This document shows positions 26,848 to 35,331 of a stretch of DNA of 64,000 nt, in pieces. The DNA is from Acinetobacter guerrae (GTDB taxonomy: Bacteria; Pseudomonadota; Gammaproteobacteria; Pseudomonadales; Moraxellaceae), in NCBI RefSeq assembly GCF_009372255.1, contig NZ_LXGN01000004.1, positions 62,001 through 126,000 of the forward strand, given 5' to 3'. Numbering within the stretch: position 1 is the stretch's first letter; every line of letters begins with the position of its first letter. Made by a program: the position numbers and the translations under genes. The notes beneath the pieces were generated by a model. That model was not told the DNA's origin and did not search any database. It saw nothing but the letters and a program-made list of their open reading frames with translations.

Positions 26848-27606
26848 TTATGCACAAAATGAACGAATCTGAATATCATTTTTTAACAGTTCAGCTTTAA
26901 TCGCAGCAGACATTTCTAAAGCGCCCGCAGTGTCGCCATGTAAGCAAATCGTATCGGCTTGAATTGGGGTAAATACACCATCAATGGATTCAACTCCACC
27001 ATGTTTCAGCATAGAAACCACACGTTTCGCTACCAAATCAGCATCATGCAACACTGCACCGTGCAAACGACGTGAAACCAAAGAGCCGTCTCGGTTATAG
27101 GCACGATCAGCAAATGCTTCAGAAACCACGGTTAAACCCGCTTGACGCGCCTGCTCGACCAGATTTGAACCTGCTAAAGCAACCAATACCAACGCTGGGT
27201 TATACATTTTTAGGGCTGCAATAACGGCTTCAGCCTGAACGGCATCTTTAGCAATCGTGTTATAAAGTGCGCCATGCGGTTTAACATATTGCACTTTTGA
27301 ACCAGCAACTTTTGCAAGACCATCCAATGCTGAAATTTGGTAAAGTACATCGGCAATTAACTCATCTCGAGACAAATCCATATTGCGACGACCAAAACCC
27401 ACTAAATCAGGATAAGCGACATGAGCGCCTATACAGACATTTAACTGTACAGCCTGCTTTAATGTTTTTAATATTCCTAAAGGATCACCTGCATGAAAAC
27501 CGCAAGCAATATTGGCGCTGCTCACTACAGGTAAAATCTGTTCATCATGCCCCATTTTCCATGAGCCGAAACTTTCACCCAAGTCACTATTTAAATCGAC
27601 AAACAT
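26848..27606 (-). CDS. pxpA: 5-oxoprolinase subunit A (LamB/YcsF family)
   Basis: The 252-residue PxpA protein: [13 protein letters not shown] at the N-terminus, [14 protein letters not shown] around 35-48, [14 protein letters not shown] and KPHGALYNT. It is the subunit that works with PxpB/PxpC to hydrolyse 5-oxoproline using ATP. The ATG at 27606 is chosen because AAGGA stands 9 bp before it; the in-frame ATG at 27615 touches the AAGGA itself. It is the second gene of the operon, 35 bp after the transporter gene. Confidence 0.93.
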   Translation of the reverse strand: MFVDLNSDLGESFGSWKMGHDEQILPVVSSANIACGFHAGDPLGILKTLKQAVQLNVCIGAHVAYPDLVGFGRRNMDLSRDELIADVLYQISALDGLAKVAGSKVQYVKPHGALYNTIAKDAVQAEAVIAALKMYNPALVLVALAGSNLVEQARQAGLTVVSEAFADRAYNRDGSLVSRRLHGAVLHDADLVAKRVVSMLKHGGVESIDGVFTPIQADTICLHGDTAGALEMSAAIKAELLKNDIQIRSFCA

Positions 27607-27641
27607 CAGCGTCATTCCTTTTCAATTGAGTGTTAGATTGA

Positions 27642-28874
27642 TTACAGTTTGGTGAGATAATTAAATACCGTTGTAAATGACATATATCCCATCCACCATG
27701 TCAACAAGCAAGTTAAAACACCCAAAATCAATAACCATTTTGGATAGTTATAATGACCCATAAGATCTTTACGGCATGCAGCGACATAGACAAAAATCGT
27801 TAAACCAATTGGTAAAACCAGACCATTAAAACCACCAACAAAAATGAGCAATCCAGCAGGTGTTGCACCTAAAATCACATATAACAGTAATGCCAAAGAA
27901 ATAAAGCTGATGGTGATATAGTTGGTTTGTTTCGCACTGAGATTCTTTTTAAATGCAGAAATAAATGAAACTGATGTATAGGCTGCACCAATGGTACTAC
28001 TGATTCCAGCTGCCCAAAAAATCAAACCAAACAGTTTAAATCCAAAAGTACCTGCCGCATATTGAAATGCTTGAGCTGCAGGATTGGCATCATGGCTGGC
28101 CAAGTCAATTGTTGCACCACTCACCACCACCCCTAAAAATGCCAAGAACAAAACATAGCGCATGATCCCGACGACCACGATCCCTTTGGTTGCTGCTTTT
28201 GCAACTTCATCAATATTTTCTGGACCAACAGCACCTTTATCTAATAAGCGATGCGCGCCTGCATAACAGATATAACCTCCAACCGTTCCACCGACTATCG
28301 TGGTAATAATTGCAAAATCAATCTGGTCTGGCGCAAAAGTTTGTTGAACTGCTTGTCCCACCGGCGGCATTACAATAAAGGCGACAATGACAATCAGAAC
28401 AATTTTGAGCAAACCCAAAACAATCATACTTTTGTCCATCACCAATGTGGCTTTTCTGGAAGCAAAAATAAGGATAGCCAATGCACCACTAAGTACACCA
28501 CCAACTTTGGTATCTAAACCAAATAAGGCATTTAAACCGAGTGCCGCACCCGCGATATTTCCAATACTGAAGAAGAAGCCCCCAAGGATGACCAAAAATG
28601 CAAGCAAATAACCACTGCCAGGTAAAGCTTTGTTGGCAATATCTGAGGCTCGCATTTGAGTTAAGGTCACTACACGCCAAATATTTTGCTGTACGACAAA
28701 ATCAATAATGATTGAAATCAAGATTGCGAAACCAAATGCAGCACCTAATTTCACTGTGAATACAGCAGTTTGTGTAAGAAAACCTGGCCCCATTGCCGAT
28801 GTTGCCATCATAAATATCGATGCAACAATCGCCCATTGGCGCTCAGATAAGAAAGAAGATTTCAATAAAGACAT
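27642..28874 (-). CDS. NRAMP-related transporter (YcsG type)
   Basis: A 410-residue carrier with about 11 membrane segments. The first segment begins MGPGFLTQTAVFTVKLGAA, as in NRAMP proteins, but lacks the metal-binding DPGN tetrapeptide, and the sixth segment reads AGISSTIGAAYTS instead of carrying the Met that binds metal. It is therefore unlikely to be a manganese or iron importer; an organic substrate such as 5-oxoproline would fit the operon, as proposed for YcsG beside ycsFI-kipIA in Bacillus. The ATG at 28874 has AGGA 8 bp upstream; upstream in-frame starts lack one. First gene of the operon. Confidence 0.85.
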   Translation of the reverse strand: MSLLKSSFLSERQWAIVASIFMMATSAMGPGFLTQTAVFTVKLGAAFGFAILISIIIDFVVQQNIWRVVTLTQMRASDIANKALPGSGYLLAFLVILGGFFFSIGNIAGAALGLNALFGLDTKVGGVLSGALAILIFASRKATLVMDKSMIVLGLLKIVLIVIVAFIVMPPVGQAVQQTFAPDQIDFAIITTIVGGTVGGYICYAGAHRLLDKGAVGPENIDEVAKAATKGIVVVGIMRYVLFLAFLGVVVSGATIDLASHDANPAAQAFQYAAGTFGFKLFGLIFWAAGISSTIGAAYTSVSFISAFKKNLSAKQTNYITISFISLALLLYVILGATPAGLLIFVGGFNGLVLPIGLTIFVYVAACRKDLMGHYNYPKWLLILGVLTCLLTWWMGYMSFTTVFNYLTKL

Positions 28875-29232
28875 GTATGCGTTCCTCATCCATTTGAGTT
28901 TAATCAACGCTATTTCAAGTTAAACAAAGAACATCAATTTTTCTGAAAATATGAAATTCTTTTATCCTTTAAATCCTGAAGATTTTTTTGACTGTGAAGT
29001 GCTAAATCTATATTTGAGATAAAAACATAGGAAATGAACCAGAACAATCATGCTTTAAGACGGGAAAATTAAACCCAAGAAACTGTATTTATTGAATTTT
29101 ATTTTAACAAAATTATTTTAATAACGATTCTTTATGACTTTTGATAAGTTCTGATTATCAATAATGTGACAATTTTGGAAATTTTAAAGATCAAATTATG
29201 AGTAAAAAATAAAGTACAACAGCAATAATTAC
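28875..29232. other. Promoter region of the 5-oxoproline-type operon
   Basis: About 350 bases without a gene between the operon and its presumed LysR regulator gene, which points the same way. It is AT-rich. The one clear element is the inverted repeat at 29141-29161. No terminator for the LysR gene is evident. Confidence 0.5.
29141..29161. promoter_or_regulatory. LysR-type binding site (T-N11-A palindrome)
   Basis: Arms TTGATAA (29141-29147) and TTATCAA (29155-29161) around GTTCTGA. The inner ATAA-N7-TTAT satisfies the T-N11-A form recognised by LysR-type regulators. It lies about 270 bp before the transporter start and about 70 bp after the LysR gene ends. Confidence 0.45.
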
Positions 29233-30144
29233 TTAAATTTTAATTTTATCATTTAACTTTTTCATCGCTTTTTCTGAGGTCAAAACTGCTAAATCTGTCA
29301 GCTTTTCCTTTAAAGCAGTATCATTTCCCTGTGTATAAATTGCAGTGAAGTGGAAAGTTTTAAGTTGTATAGGGGTATTTAAGATTTCCAAACGACCATC
29401 TAAAATTTCTTTTAAAGCGGTCAGGGTTGGTACAACAGCAATGCCTAAACCCTGCTCTGCCAAACGTAATAACGTCACCAATGAATAACTGGTGATTGAG
29501 AGTGGCTCATCTATTCCTTGTTCTTTCATTTTAGCTTTCAGTTCTTTATAAGGATACGTGATTCGTGGATAAGTCAAAATGGTATGAGACATCAAGGTTC
29601 GAAATGACATTTGCCCGATGCCTCCTTTAAAGGATGGTGATGCCAAAAAACTCAACTCAAAATCACAAAGCGAACGTTCAATACATTCAAAAGGCAAAGT
29701 CGGTCCCAGTAAAAAAGCCATATCTAAATCACCGACCCGTACACCCTCTTGCAGATCTGGAGTCAGGCTCACCACAATTTCAATAGAAACTTTGGGAAAC
29801 TCTTTTTGGACTTGTTCCATATATTCCACTAACCATGTATGCACAATGGTTTCAGAAACACCTAAACGAATTGTGCCCGTTAAATATTGGCTTTCAGTAA
29901 GTTCAGCAACCAGATCGGTTTCAAGCCGCATAAATTTTTCAGCATATTTGAATAAGGTCATTCCTTTATGTGTGGCTTTGATTTGACGAGAACTACGATC
30001 AAGCACCTTAAAACCAAGGTCATTTTCAATCGCAGTAATTTTTTGCGAAATTGCGGGTTGCGTCGTTTGAAGCTTGGTCGCCGCTTTGTTAAAGCTTTTT
30101 AAAGTCACCACCCAATAAAATGCTTCAAGGTTTTTTAAGTTCAT
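29233..30144 (-). CDS. LysR-family transcriptional regulator
   Basis: A 303-residue LysR protein with the N-terminal winged helix-turn-helix (1-60: LEAFYWVVTLKSFNKAATKL, TQPAISQKI) and a two-lobe effector-binding domain (about 90-295). It lies directly upstream of, and parallel to, the 5-oxoproline-type operon, separated by a region with a LysR-type palindrome. It probably activates that operon with a pathway compound as co-inducer; this is inference from position. Confidence 0.9.
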   Translation of the reverse strand: MNLKNLEAFYWVVTLKSFNKAATKLQTTQPAISQKITAIENDLGFKVLDRSSRQIKATHKGMTLFKYAEKFMRLETDLVAELTESQYLTGTIRLGVSETIVHTWLVEYMEQVQKEFPKVSIEIVVSLTPDLQEGVRVGDLDMAFLLGPTLPFECIERSLCDFELSFLASPSFKGGIGQMSFRTLMSHTILTYPRITYPYKELKAKMKEQGIDEPLSITSYSLVTLLRLAEQGLGIAVVPTLTALKEILDGRLEILNTPIQLKTFHFTAIYTQGNDTALKEKLTDLAVLTSEKAMKKLNDKIKI

Positions 30145-30270
30145 GATCCATTTTGACCTAATGTTTGAATGACAACATTGCGCAAATCCTTTGCCAGCGT
30201 AACCGATAACAGTGTAAATGCATAAGCAGTTTAAATCATGTTACCAACATTCAGATTACATTTTGTCTTC

Positions 30271-30516
30271 TCAGTAATGCGGCGGTTTGTTACTTAAAGG
30301 ATCAAACGGTGCAATTCCATCGGATAAATCAGTGGCTTCAACCCGTTGATACAAGAGTTGCATTTGTTTTTTTAAATCAATGATTTCCCTTGATTGAAGG
30401 GCCAATTGAATATTTAGCTGTTCAACTAAATCATCTAAAAATGCAATTCGTACTTGCAAATCTTCAATGGGTGCGGAAAATGACGCATGATCATCATAAT
30501 CTGTTGGTTTAGTCAT
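30271..30516 (-). CDS. slyX: SlyX-family protein
   Basis: An 81-residue protein with a coiled coil over residues about 17-58 (DLQVRIAFLDDLVEQLN, REIIDLKKQMQLLYQRV) and the SlyX-type ending SNKPPHY. Its biochemical role is unknown in any organism. GGAG precedes the start. It is divergent from uup, with only 34 bp between the two start codons, so their promoters must overlap. Confidence 0.88.
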   Translation of the reverse strand: MTKPTDYDDHASFSAPIEDLQVRIAFLDDLVEQLNIQLALQSREIIDLKKQMQLLYQRVEATDLSDGIAPFDPLSNKPPHY

Positions 30517-30550
30517 TTAACTCTCCTCATTTGGGATTTTGGAAAACATT

Positions 30551-32455
30551 ATGGCCTATATTACTTTAAGGGATGTCCAACTGGCATTTGGTGGACCCGC
30601 CCTCCTCGACGGCGCGAACTTTGTATTGGAGCGTGGCGAACGAGTGTGTTTGATCGGTCGTAATGGCGAAGGCAAGTCTACTTTACTTAAGCTCATTGAG
30701 GGAAGTTTATTGCCCGATCGTGGCGAAGTTTCTATTCAAAATGGCTTAACCGTTTCGATGTTGGCACAAGATGTTCCAATGGATTCTGGTAAGGTCGCTG
30801 ATATTGTTGCGGATGGTGCTGGTGAAGCAGCAACCGTGCTAAAAGAATATCACGAAGCAAGTGATGCCTGTGTATTGGGTGATATGGAAGCTTGCGACCG
30901 CATGGGACATTTGCAACATAAATTGGATCAATTAGATGGCTGGGCGCTCGAAAATAAAGTCAATACGATTTTAGGCAAAATGGGACTTGATCCCCATGCG
31001 GATCTTGCCGATTTATCTGGGGGTCGTAAACGTCGTGTATTACTCGCACGTGCATTATTGACGCAGCCTGACATTTTGCTTCTTGACGAACCTACCAACC
31101 ATCTGGATGTTGAAAGTATCGAATGGTTAGAAAAATTCTTATTGGAACAAAATAATTTAACCTTGTTATTTATCTCGCATGACCGTTCATTTGTTGATCG
31201 TCTGGCAACGCGTATTGTGGAGCTTGATCGTGGCATCTTGCGTAGTTATGAAGGCAACTATTCACGTTATCTGGATTTAAAAGCACAACAGCTTGAAGCT
31301 GAAGAAAAACAAAATGCCTTGTTCGAAAAGAAACTGGCCGAAGAAGAAGCATGGATTCGTCAGGGCATTAAAGCGCGTCGTACCCGTAATGAAGGACGTG
31401 TTCGGGCGTTAAAAGCTTTACGTGAAGAATCTAAAGCACGTCGCTTTCAGCAAGGTAAAGTCAACATGGGTGTTCAGGATGCTCAGCGTTCCGGCAAACT
31501 GGTATTTGATATTGAAAACTTAAGTGTCAGTTACGATGCTAAACCACTTATTCAAGATTTCTCAGCTATGGTAATGCGTGGTGATCGGATTGGTTTAGTC
31601 GGTGACAATGGTGTTGGTAAGACAACATTGATTAAAGCGATTTTAGGTGAAATTCCACATGAAGGCACGGTAAAAACAGGAACTCAGCTTGATGTGGCGT
31701 ATTTTGATCAATTGCGCAATCAGCTTGATTTGGAAAAATCAGTAATGGCAAACGTGTCTGAAGGTTCAGACTTTGTCGATGTAAATGGTCAACGCCGTCA
31801 TATTTATAGTTATTTACAGGATTTTCTATTTTCACCTGAGCGTGCACGTACCCCAGTAAAAGCCTTATCGGGCGGTGAGCGCAATCGTGTGCTATTGGCG
31901 AAACTATTGCTTAAACCTTCTAATCTAATCGTCATGGACGAACCGACCAATGATCTTGATATGGTGACTTTAGAGTTACTTGAAGAAATGTTGGCAGATT
32001 ATAAAGGGACGTTACTGCTGATCAGCCATGACCGTGCATTTATGGACAATGTCGTGACCTCGACATGGGTGTTTGATGGCAAAGGTGGTATCGAAGAGTA
32101 TGTCGGTGGATATCAGGATTATCTGTTGCAACGCCCGAATCAAACCGTAGTTGATCAAAAGTCAGATGTAAAAAAAGCGCAGAGCAAAGCTGAAGCTAAC
32201 AAAGCTGTTGCTCCTGCCAAGAAAGTCAAATTGAGTTTTAAAGATCAACGTGAACTTGAACAATTGCCTGCCGAAATTGAAAATTTGGAAACTGAACAAT
32301 CTGAACTTTCTAATAAACTGGCTGACGGTTCATGGTTTGTGAAAGATGCAGCGGCTGCAACTCAAGCCAGTCAACGGTTATCGGAAATTGAGGAGCAACT
32401 ACTTGAAAAACTGGAACGTTGGGATGCACTGGAAAACTTAACCAAAGGGCTATAG
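30551..32455 (+). CDS. uup: ABC-F ATPase Uup
   Basis: A 634-residue cytoplasmic ABC-F protein with two nucleotide-binding domains and no membrane segments. Domain 1: Walker A GRNGEGKS, signature LSGGRKRRVLLAR, Walker B LLLDEPTNHLD. A linker with the long charged helix (about 240-310) follows, then domain 2: GDNGVGKT, LSGGERNRVLLAK, VMDEPTNDLD. The C-terminal Lys-rich segment and coiled coil (about 540-634) are characteristic of Uup, which binds branched DNA and suppresses transposon excision and also acts on ribosomes. The ATG at 30551 has GGAAAA upstream and gives the family start MAYITLRDVQLAFG. Confidence 0.95.
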   Translation: MAYITLRDVQLAFGGPALLDGANFVLERGERVCLIGRNGEGKSTLLKLIEGSLLPDRGEVSIQNGLTVSMLAQDVPMDSGKVADIVADGAGEAATVLKEYHEASDACVLGDMEACDRMGHLQHKLDQLDGWALENKVNTILGKMGLDPHADLADLSGGRKRRVLLARALLTQPDILLLDEPTNHLDVESIEWLEKFLLEQNNLTLLFISHDRSFVDRLATRIVELDRGILRSYEGNYSRYLDLKAQQLEAEEKQNALFEKKLAEEEAWIRQGIKARRTRNEGRVRALKALREESKARRFQQGKVNMGVQDAQRSGKLVFDIENLSVSYDAKPLIQDFSAMVMRGDRIGLVGDNGVGKTTLIKAILGEIPHEGTVKTGTQLDVAYFDQLRNQLDLEKSVMANVSEGSDFVDVNGQRRHIYSYLQDFLFSPERARTPVKALSGGERNRVLLAKLLLKPSNLIVMDEPTNDLDMVTLELLEEMLADYKGTLLLISHDRAFMDNVVTSTWVFDGKGGIEEYVGGYQDYLLQRPNQTVVDQKSDVKKAQSKAEANKAVAPAKKVKLSFKDQRELEQLPAEIENLETEQSELSNKLADGSWFVKDAAAATQASQRLSEIEEQLLEKLERWDALENLTKGL

Positions 32456-32490
32456 ATTCCTAATGATTTAAACTCCGACATTTGAGCTGC

Positions 32491-32518
32491 GCCTGACTAT
32501 CATGAACGATCGTCAGGC
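32491..32518. terminator. Hairpin between uup and the convergent SRPBCC gene
   Basis: Stem GCCTGAC (32491-32497) / GTCAGGC (32512-32518), extended inward by ATC/GAT after a mismatch. There is no clear T tract on either side, so termination would be weak. Confidence 0.45.
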
Positions 32519-32530
32519 CTCATTACGGCT

Positions 32531-32944
32531 TTAAAAGTATTTACTTTTTTCGACATAATGTGCAAATCGTTCCAACACACTCAGCCAATCAATACGCTGT
32601 TCTTGCTCGGGTAGATCTGGATCAGCGTCAAACGTTTGATTCATTTGCACTACAGCACCTTTCTGGACAAATTCAACCCATACGTTACGATGCTCTTCAT
32701 CGATCCACTCAATGCGTTTCTGTTCATCGACATGCGTATACCTTGCTGTAAAATTCATTACAGTCTGATCCTGCCGATTAACAATTTCTAATTTAAGTTG
32801 CCCACCAACACGTAAATCATTACAAGCTTTAGCGGTATACCACTCTTCGGAAGAATCCCATTGAATAATGTCTTCTGGATCATTAAACGCTTGCCAGACC
32901 ACTTCTAACGAAGCTTTCACTTCAACAGAAATACTAATTTTCAT
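32531..32944 (-). CDS. SRPBCC / AHSA1-type domain protein
   Basis: A 137-residue single-domain protein of the START/Bet v1-like helix-grip fold: SVEVKASLEVVWQAFNDPEDIIQW at the N-terminus, WYTAKACNDLRVGG and FVQKGAVVQMNQTFDAD, ending in a long helix with W-x-x-VLERFAHYVE. Such proteins bind hydrophobic ligands or, in the Aha1-like case, other proteins. The ligand is unknown. The ATG at 32944 is preferred to a TTG three codons upstream. Confidence 0.85.
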   Translation of the reverse strand: MKISISVEVKASLEVVWQAFNDPEDIIQWDSSEEWYTAKACNDLRVGGQLKLEIVNRQDQTVMNFTARYTHVDEQKRIEWIDEEHRNVWVEFVQKGAVVQMNQTFDADPDLPEQEQRIDWLSVLERFAHYVEKSKYF

Positions 32945-33133
32945 ATAAATCAACTTTTTACTTAATACGTGACAATGGATTTAAAATCTCATTGTCTAGT
33001 GATTAAATTCTAATTTTGCTCAACATTTCCGAGTTTCAATTCACTTGATCCCCATTTCAACACTACAAGTTAAAAATCAGTTCATGTTACACTGCTGATA
33101 CATCAGGTCATTATTTTTGATTCTAAAACAAGC

Positions 33134-34069
33134 ATGAGCCAGCAACAATCCTATATTCCCGGTGAATTTCAGTGGTCTTTTCTATTGCCCAAGTATTGGG
33201 GCATCTGGGTGGGAATTGTTTTTCTCATGCTGCTTGCCATTTTACCATGGTCAATTCAATGGCGTCTGGCTCAGGGTATGGGGCATTTGGCATGGACATA
33301 TTTGAAATCCAGACGTAAGACCACCATTCGCAATCTGGAAGTCTGTTTTCCCGAATGGTCTAAAGCAGAAGTTGAACAGCATGCCAGACAAGTGTTTATC
33401 GACATGATGTTAGGCGTGTTTGAAACACTCAATGCATGGTATTCACCGCAATGGTTTAAAGGCCGTTCCAGTATTGAAGGTCTTGAACATCTCACCCATG
33501 CACAAGCCAATGGTCAGGGCGTTTTATTGCTGGGCACTCATAGCACTTTGTTGGATGCAGGCGGTTATATTTGTTCGCAGTATTTTGAGCCTGATGTCGT
33601 GTATCGACCACAAAACAATCCATTATTGGATATGCTGATTTACCGCTGTCGTGCTACGATTTATAAACATCAGATTGATCATGATGATATGCGTGGTTTA
33701 ATTCGTAAACTTAAAGATCATGATGCAATCTGGTATAGCCCCGATCAGGATTTTGGTTTAAAACAAGGCGTAATGGCTCCTTTTTTTGGTGTGCCTGCTG
33801 CAACTGTAACCGCTCATCGTCGATTACTAAAAATATCCAAAGCGGCAGCAATTCCTTTATATTTTTATCGTCATGGAGATATTCGCAATCCCAAGTACCA
33901 TGTTTTAATTGAAGCAGCCGTCGAAAACATGCCAAGTGATAATGAAATTGATGATGCAACACGTGTCAATAAAATCATTGAAAATCAGCTTCGTATTGCG
34001 CCATCACAATATATGTGGTTTCATCGCCGCTTTAAAACTCGTCCAGATGGATACGAGAAAATTTATTAA
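33134..34069 (+). CDS. Lipid A late acyltransferase family (LpxL/HtrB-LpxM type)
   Basis: A 311-residue membrane-bound acyltransferase that would add a secondary acyl chain to lipid A. One membrane anchor spans about 20-40. The catalytic HX4D motif is HSTLLD (His136-Asp141) in LLLGTHSTLLDAGG, followed by VYRPQNNPLLD and a later MWFHRRFKTRP. Acinetobacter carries both LpxL and LpxM homologues; I cannot tell which this is. It is followed by an LpsB-like core glycosyltransferase, so both probably act in lipooligosaccharide assembly. Confidence 0.88.
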   Translation: MSQQQSYIPGEFQWSFLLPKYWGIWVGIVFLMLLAILPWSIQWRLAQGMGHLAWTYLKSRRKTTIRNLEVCFPEWSKAEVEQHARQVFIDMMLGVFETLNAWYSPQWFKGRSSIEGLEHLTHAQANGQGVLLLGTHSTLLDAGGYICSQYFEPDVVYRPQNNPLLDMLIYRCRATIYKHQIDHDDMRGLIRKLKDHDAIWYSPDQDFGLKQGVMAPFFGVPAATVTAHRRLLKISKAAAIPLYFYRHGDIRNPKYHVLIEAAVENMPSDNEIDDATRVNKIIENQLRIAPSQYMWFHRRFKTRPDGYEKIY

Positions 34070-34101
34070 TATTCAGAATTAAAAAGAGTTGAGATCCGAG
34101 C

Positions 34102-35214
34102 ATGAAAGTGATGCAGCTTCTTCCCGAACTAAATAGTGGTGGCGTTGAACGCGGAACAGTTGAAATTGCACATGCTTTGGTTAAACAAGGTCATCAATCA
34201 TTGGTCGTGTCCAATGGCGGACGTTTAGTTCCACAATTGGAAGCCGAAGGCTCTAGCCATATATCTCTCCCAATCCATAAAAAATCATTGTCTAGCCTAT
34301 GGCAAATTCGACCTTTGCGTAAACTCATTGAACAACACCAACCCGATATTGTCCATGTTCGTTCCCGCGTACCAGCATGGTTAACGCATTTTGCGTTACG
34401 TGGCATTCCTGCACAGCGTCGCCCACATCTGATCAGTACTGTACACGGTTTTTATTCAGTCAATCGTTATAGTGCAATCATGACTCAAGCTGAAAAAGTC
34501 ATTGCCGTTTCTGACAGTGTCGTGAAATACATTACAGATCATTATAAAAACTGCCCTCCAGAAGACATTATTCGAATTTATCGCGGCATCGATCCAAAAG
34601 CATTTCCACATGGTTATCAACCTTCTGCTCAATGGATCAACCATCAATACACGTTATTTCCACAACTGGAAAATAAATTTTTAATTTGTTTGCCTGGACG
34701 AATTACTCGTCTCAAAGGTCATGAAACCCTGATAGACCTAATTGAACAATTACAACCAGATTATCCAGATATACATGCGATTGTTGTAGGCGGTGCAGAT
34801 CCAAAAAAAGCAGCCTATCTAGATGAACTCGAAGCGACCATTCAAAATCGTGGTCTACGCGATAAAATCACTTTTGTAGGGCACACTTCAGAAATTCGTG
34901 AGTGGCTCGCGTTGAGTGATATTGTGCTCTCTTTATCCAATCAGGCTGAAACTTTTGGGCGAACTGCGCTAGAAGCGTTATCAGTTGGAACGCCTGTGAT
35001 TGGTTGGAATCGAGGCGGTGTTGCTGAGATTTTATCGAGTCTCTATCCACAAGGTCTTATTGATGTCGATGACCGCGAAGCTCTGTTTAGCGCAGTTAAA
35101 CATCATATTGATCAACCACAGCATGTTGATCCTGTAACACACTTTAGTCTAGATGAGATGTGCAACGAGACAATTAAGTTGTATCAGCGTGTGCTTTCAG
35201 AAAATAGAATTTAA
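34102..35214 (+). CDS. Glycosyltransferase family 4 (LpsB-like)
   Basis: A 370-residue GT-B glycosyltransferase. The N-terminal acceptor lobe starts MKVMQLLPELNSGGVERG (the glycine loop), and the C-terminal donor lobe contains LPGRITRLKGHE (about 199) and the family's E-x7-E segment in NQAETFGRTALEALSVGTPVIG (about 281-302). The start closely resembles the Acinetobacter LPS-core transferase LpsB. Cytoplasmic face of the inner membrane. It lies 32 bp after the acyltransferase gene, in the same orientation, with GAG-rich sequence before the ATG. Confidence 0.88.
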   Translation: MKVMQLLPELNSGGVERGTVEIAHALVKQGHQSLVVSNGGRLVPQLEAEGSSHISLPIHKKSLSSLWQIRPLRKLIEQHQPDIVHVRSRVPAWLTHFALRGIPAQRRPHLISTVHGFYSVNRYSAIMTQAEKVIAVSDSVVKYITDHYKNCPPEDIIRIYRGIDPKAFPHGYQPSAQWINHQYTLFPQLENKFLICLPGRITRLKGHETLIDLIEQLQPDYPDIHAIVVGGADPKKAAYLDELEATIQNRGLRDKITFVGHTSEIREWLALSDIVLSLSNQAETFGRTALEALSVGTPVIGWNRGGVAEILSSLYPQGLIDVDDREALFSAVKHHIDQPQHVDPVTHFSLDEMCNETIKLYQRVLSENRI

Positions 35215-35331
35215 ACACCCCATCTTAAGTGAGCTATTTAAATAAAGGAAAATAATCTATTTAAATTGTTGGCATTTATATTGCATTAAAGCCCTTGACG
35301 TAAATCATTGATTTAATTCGGGGCAACAATT

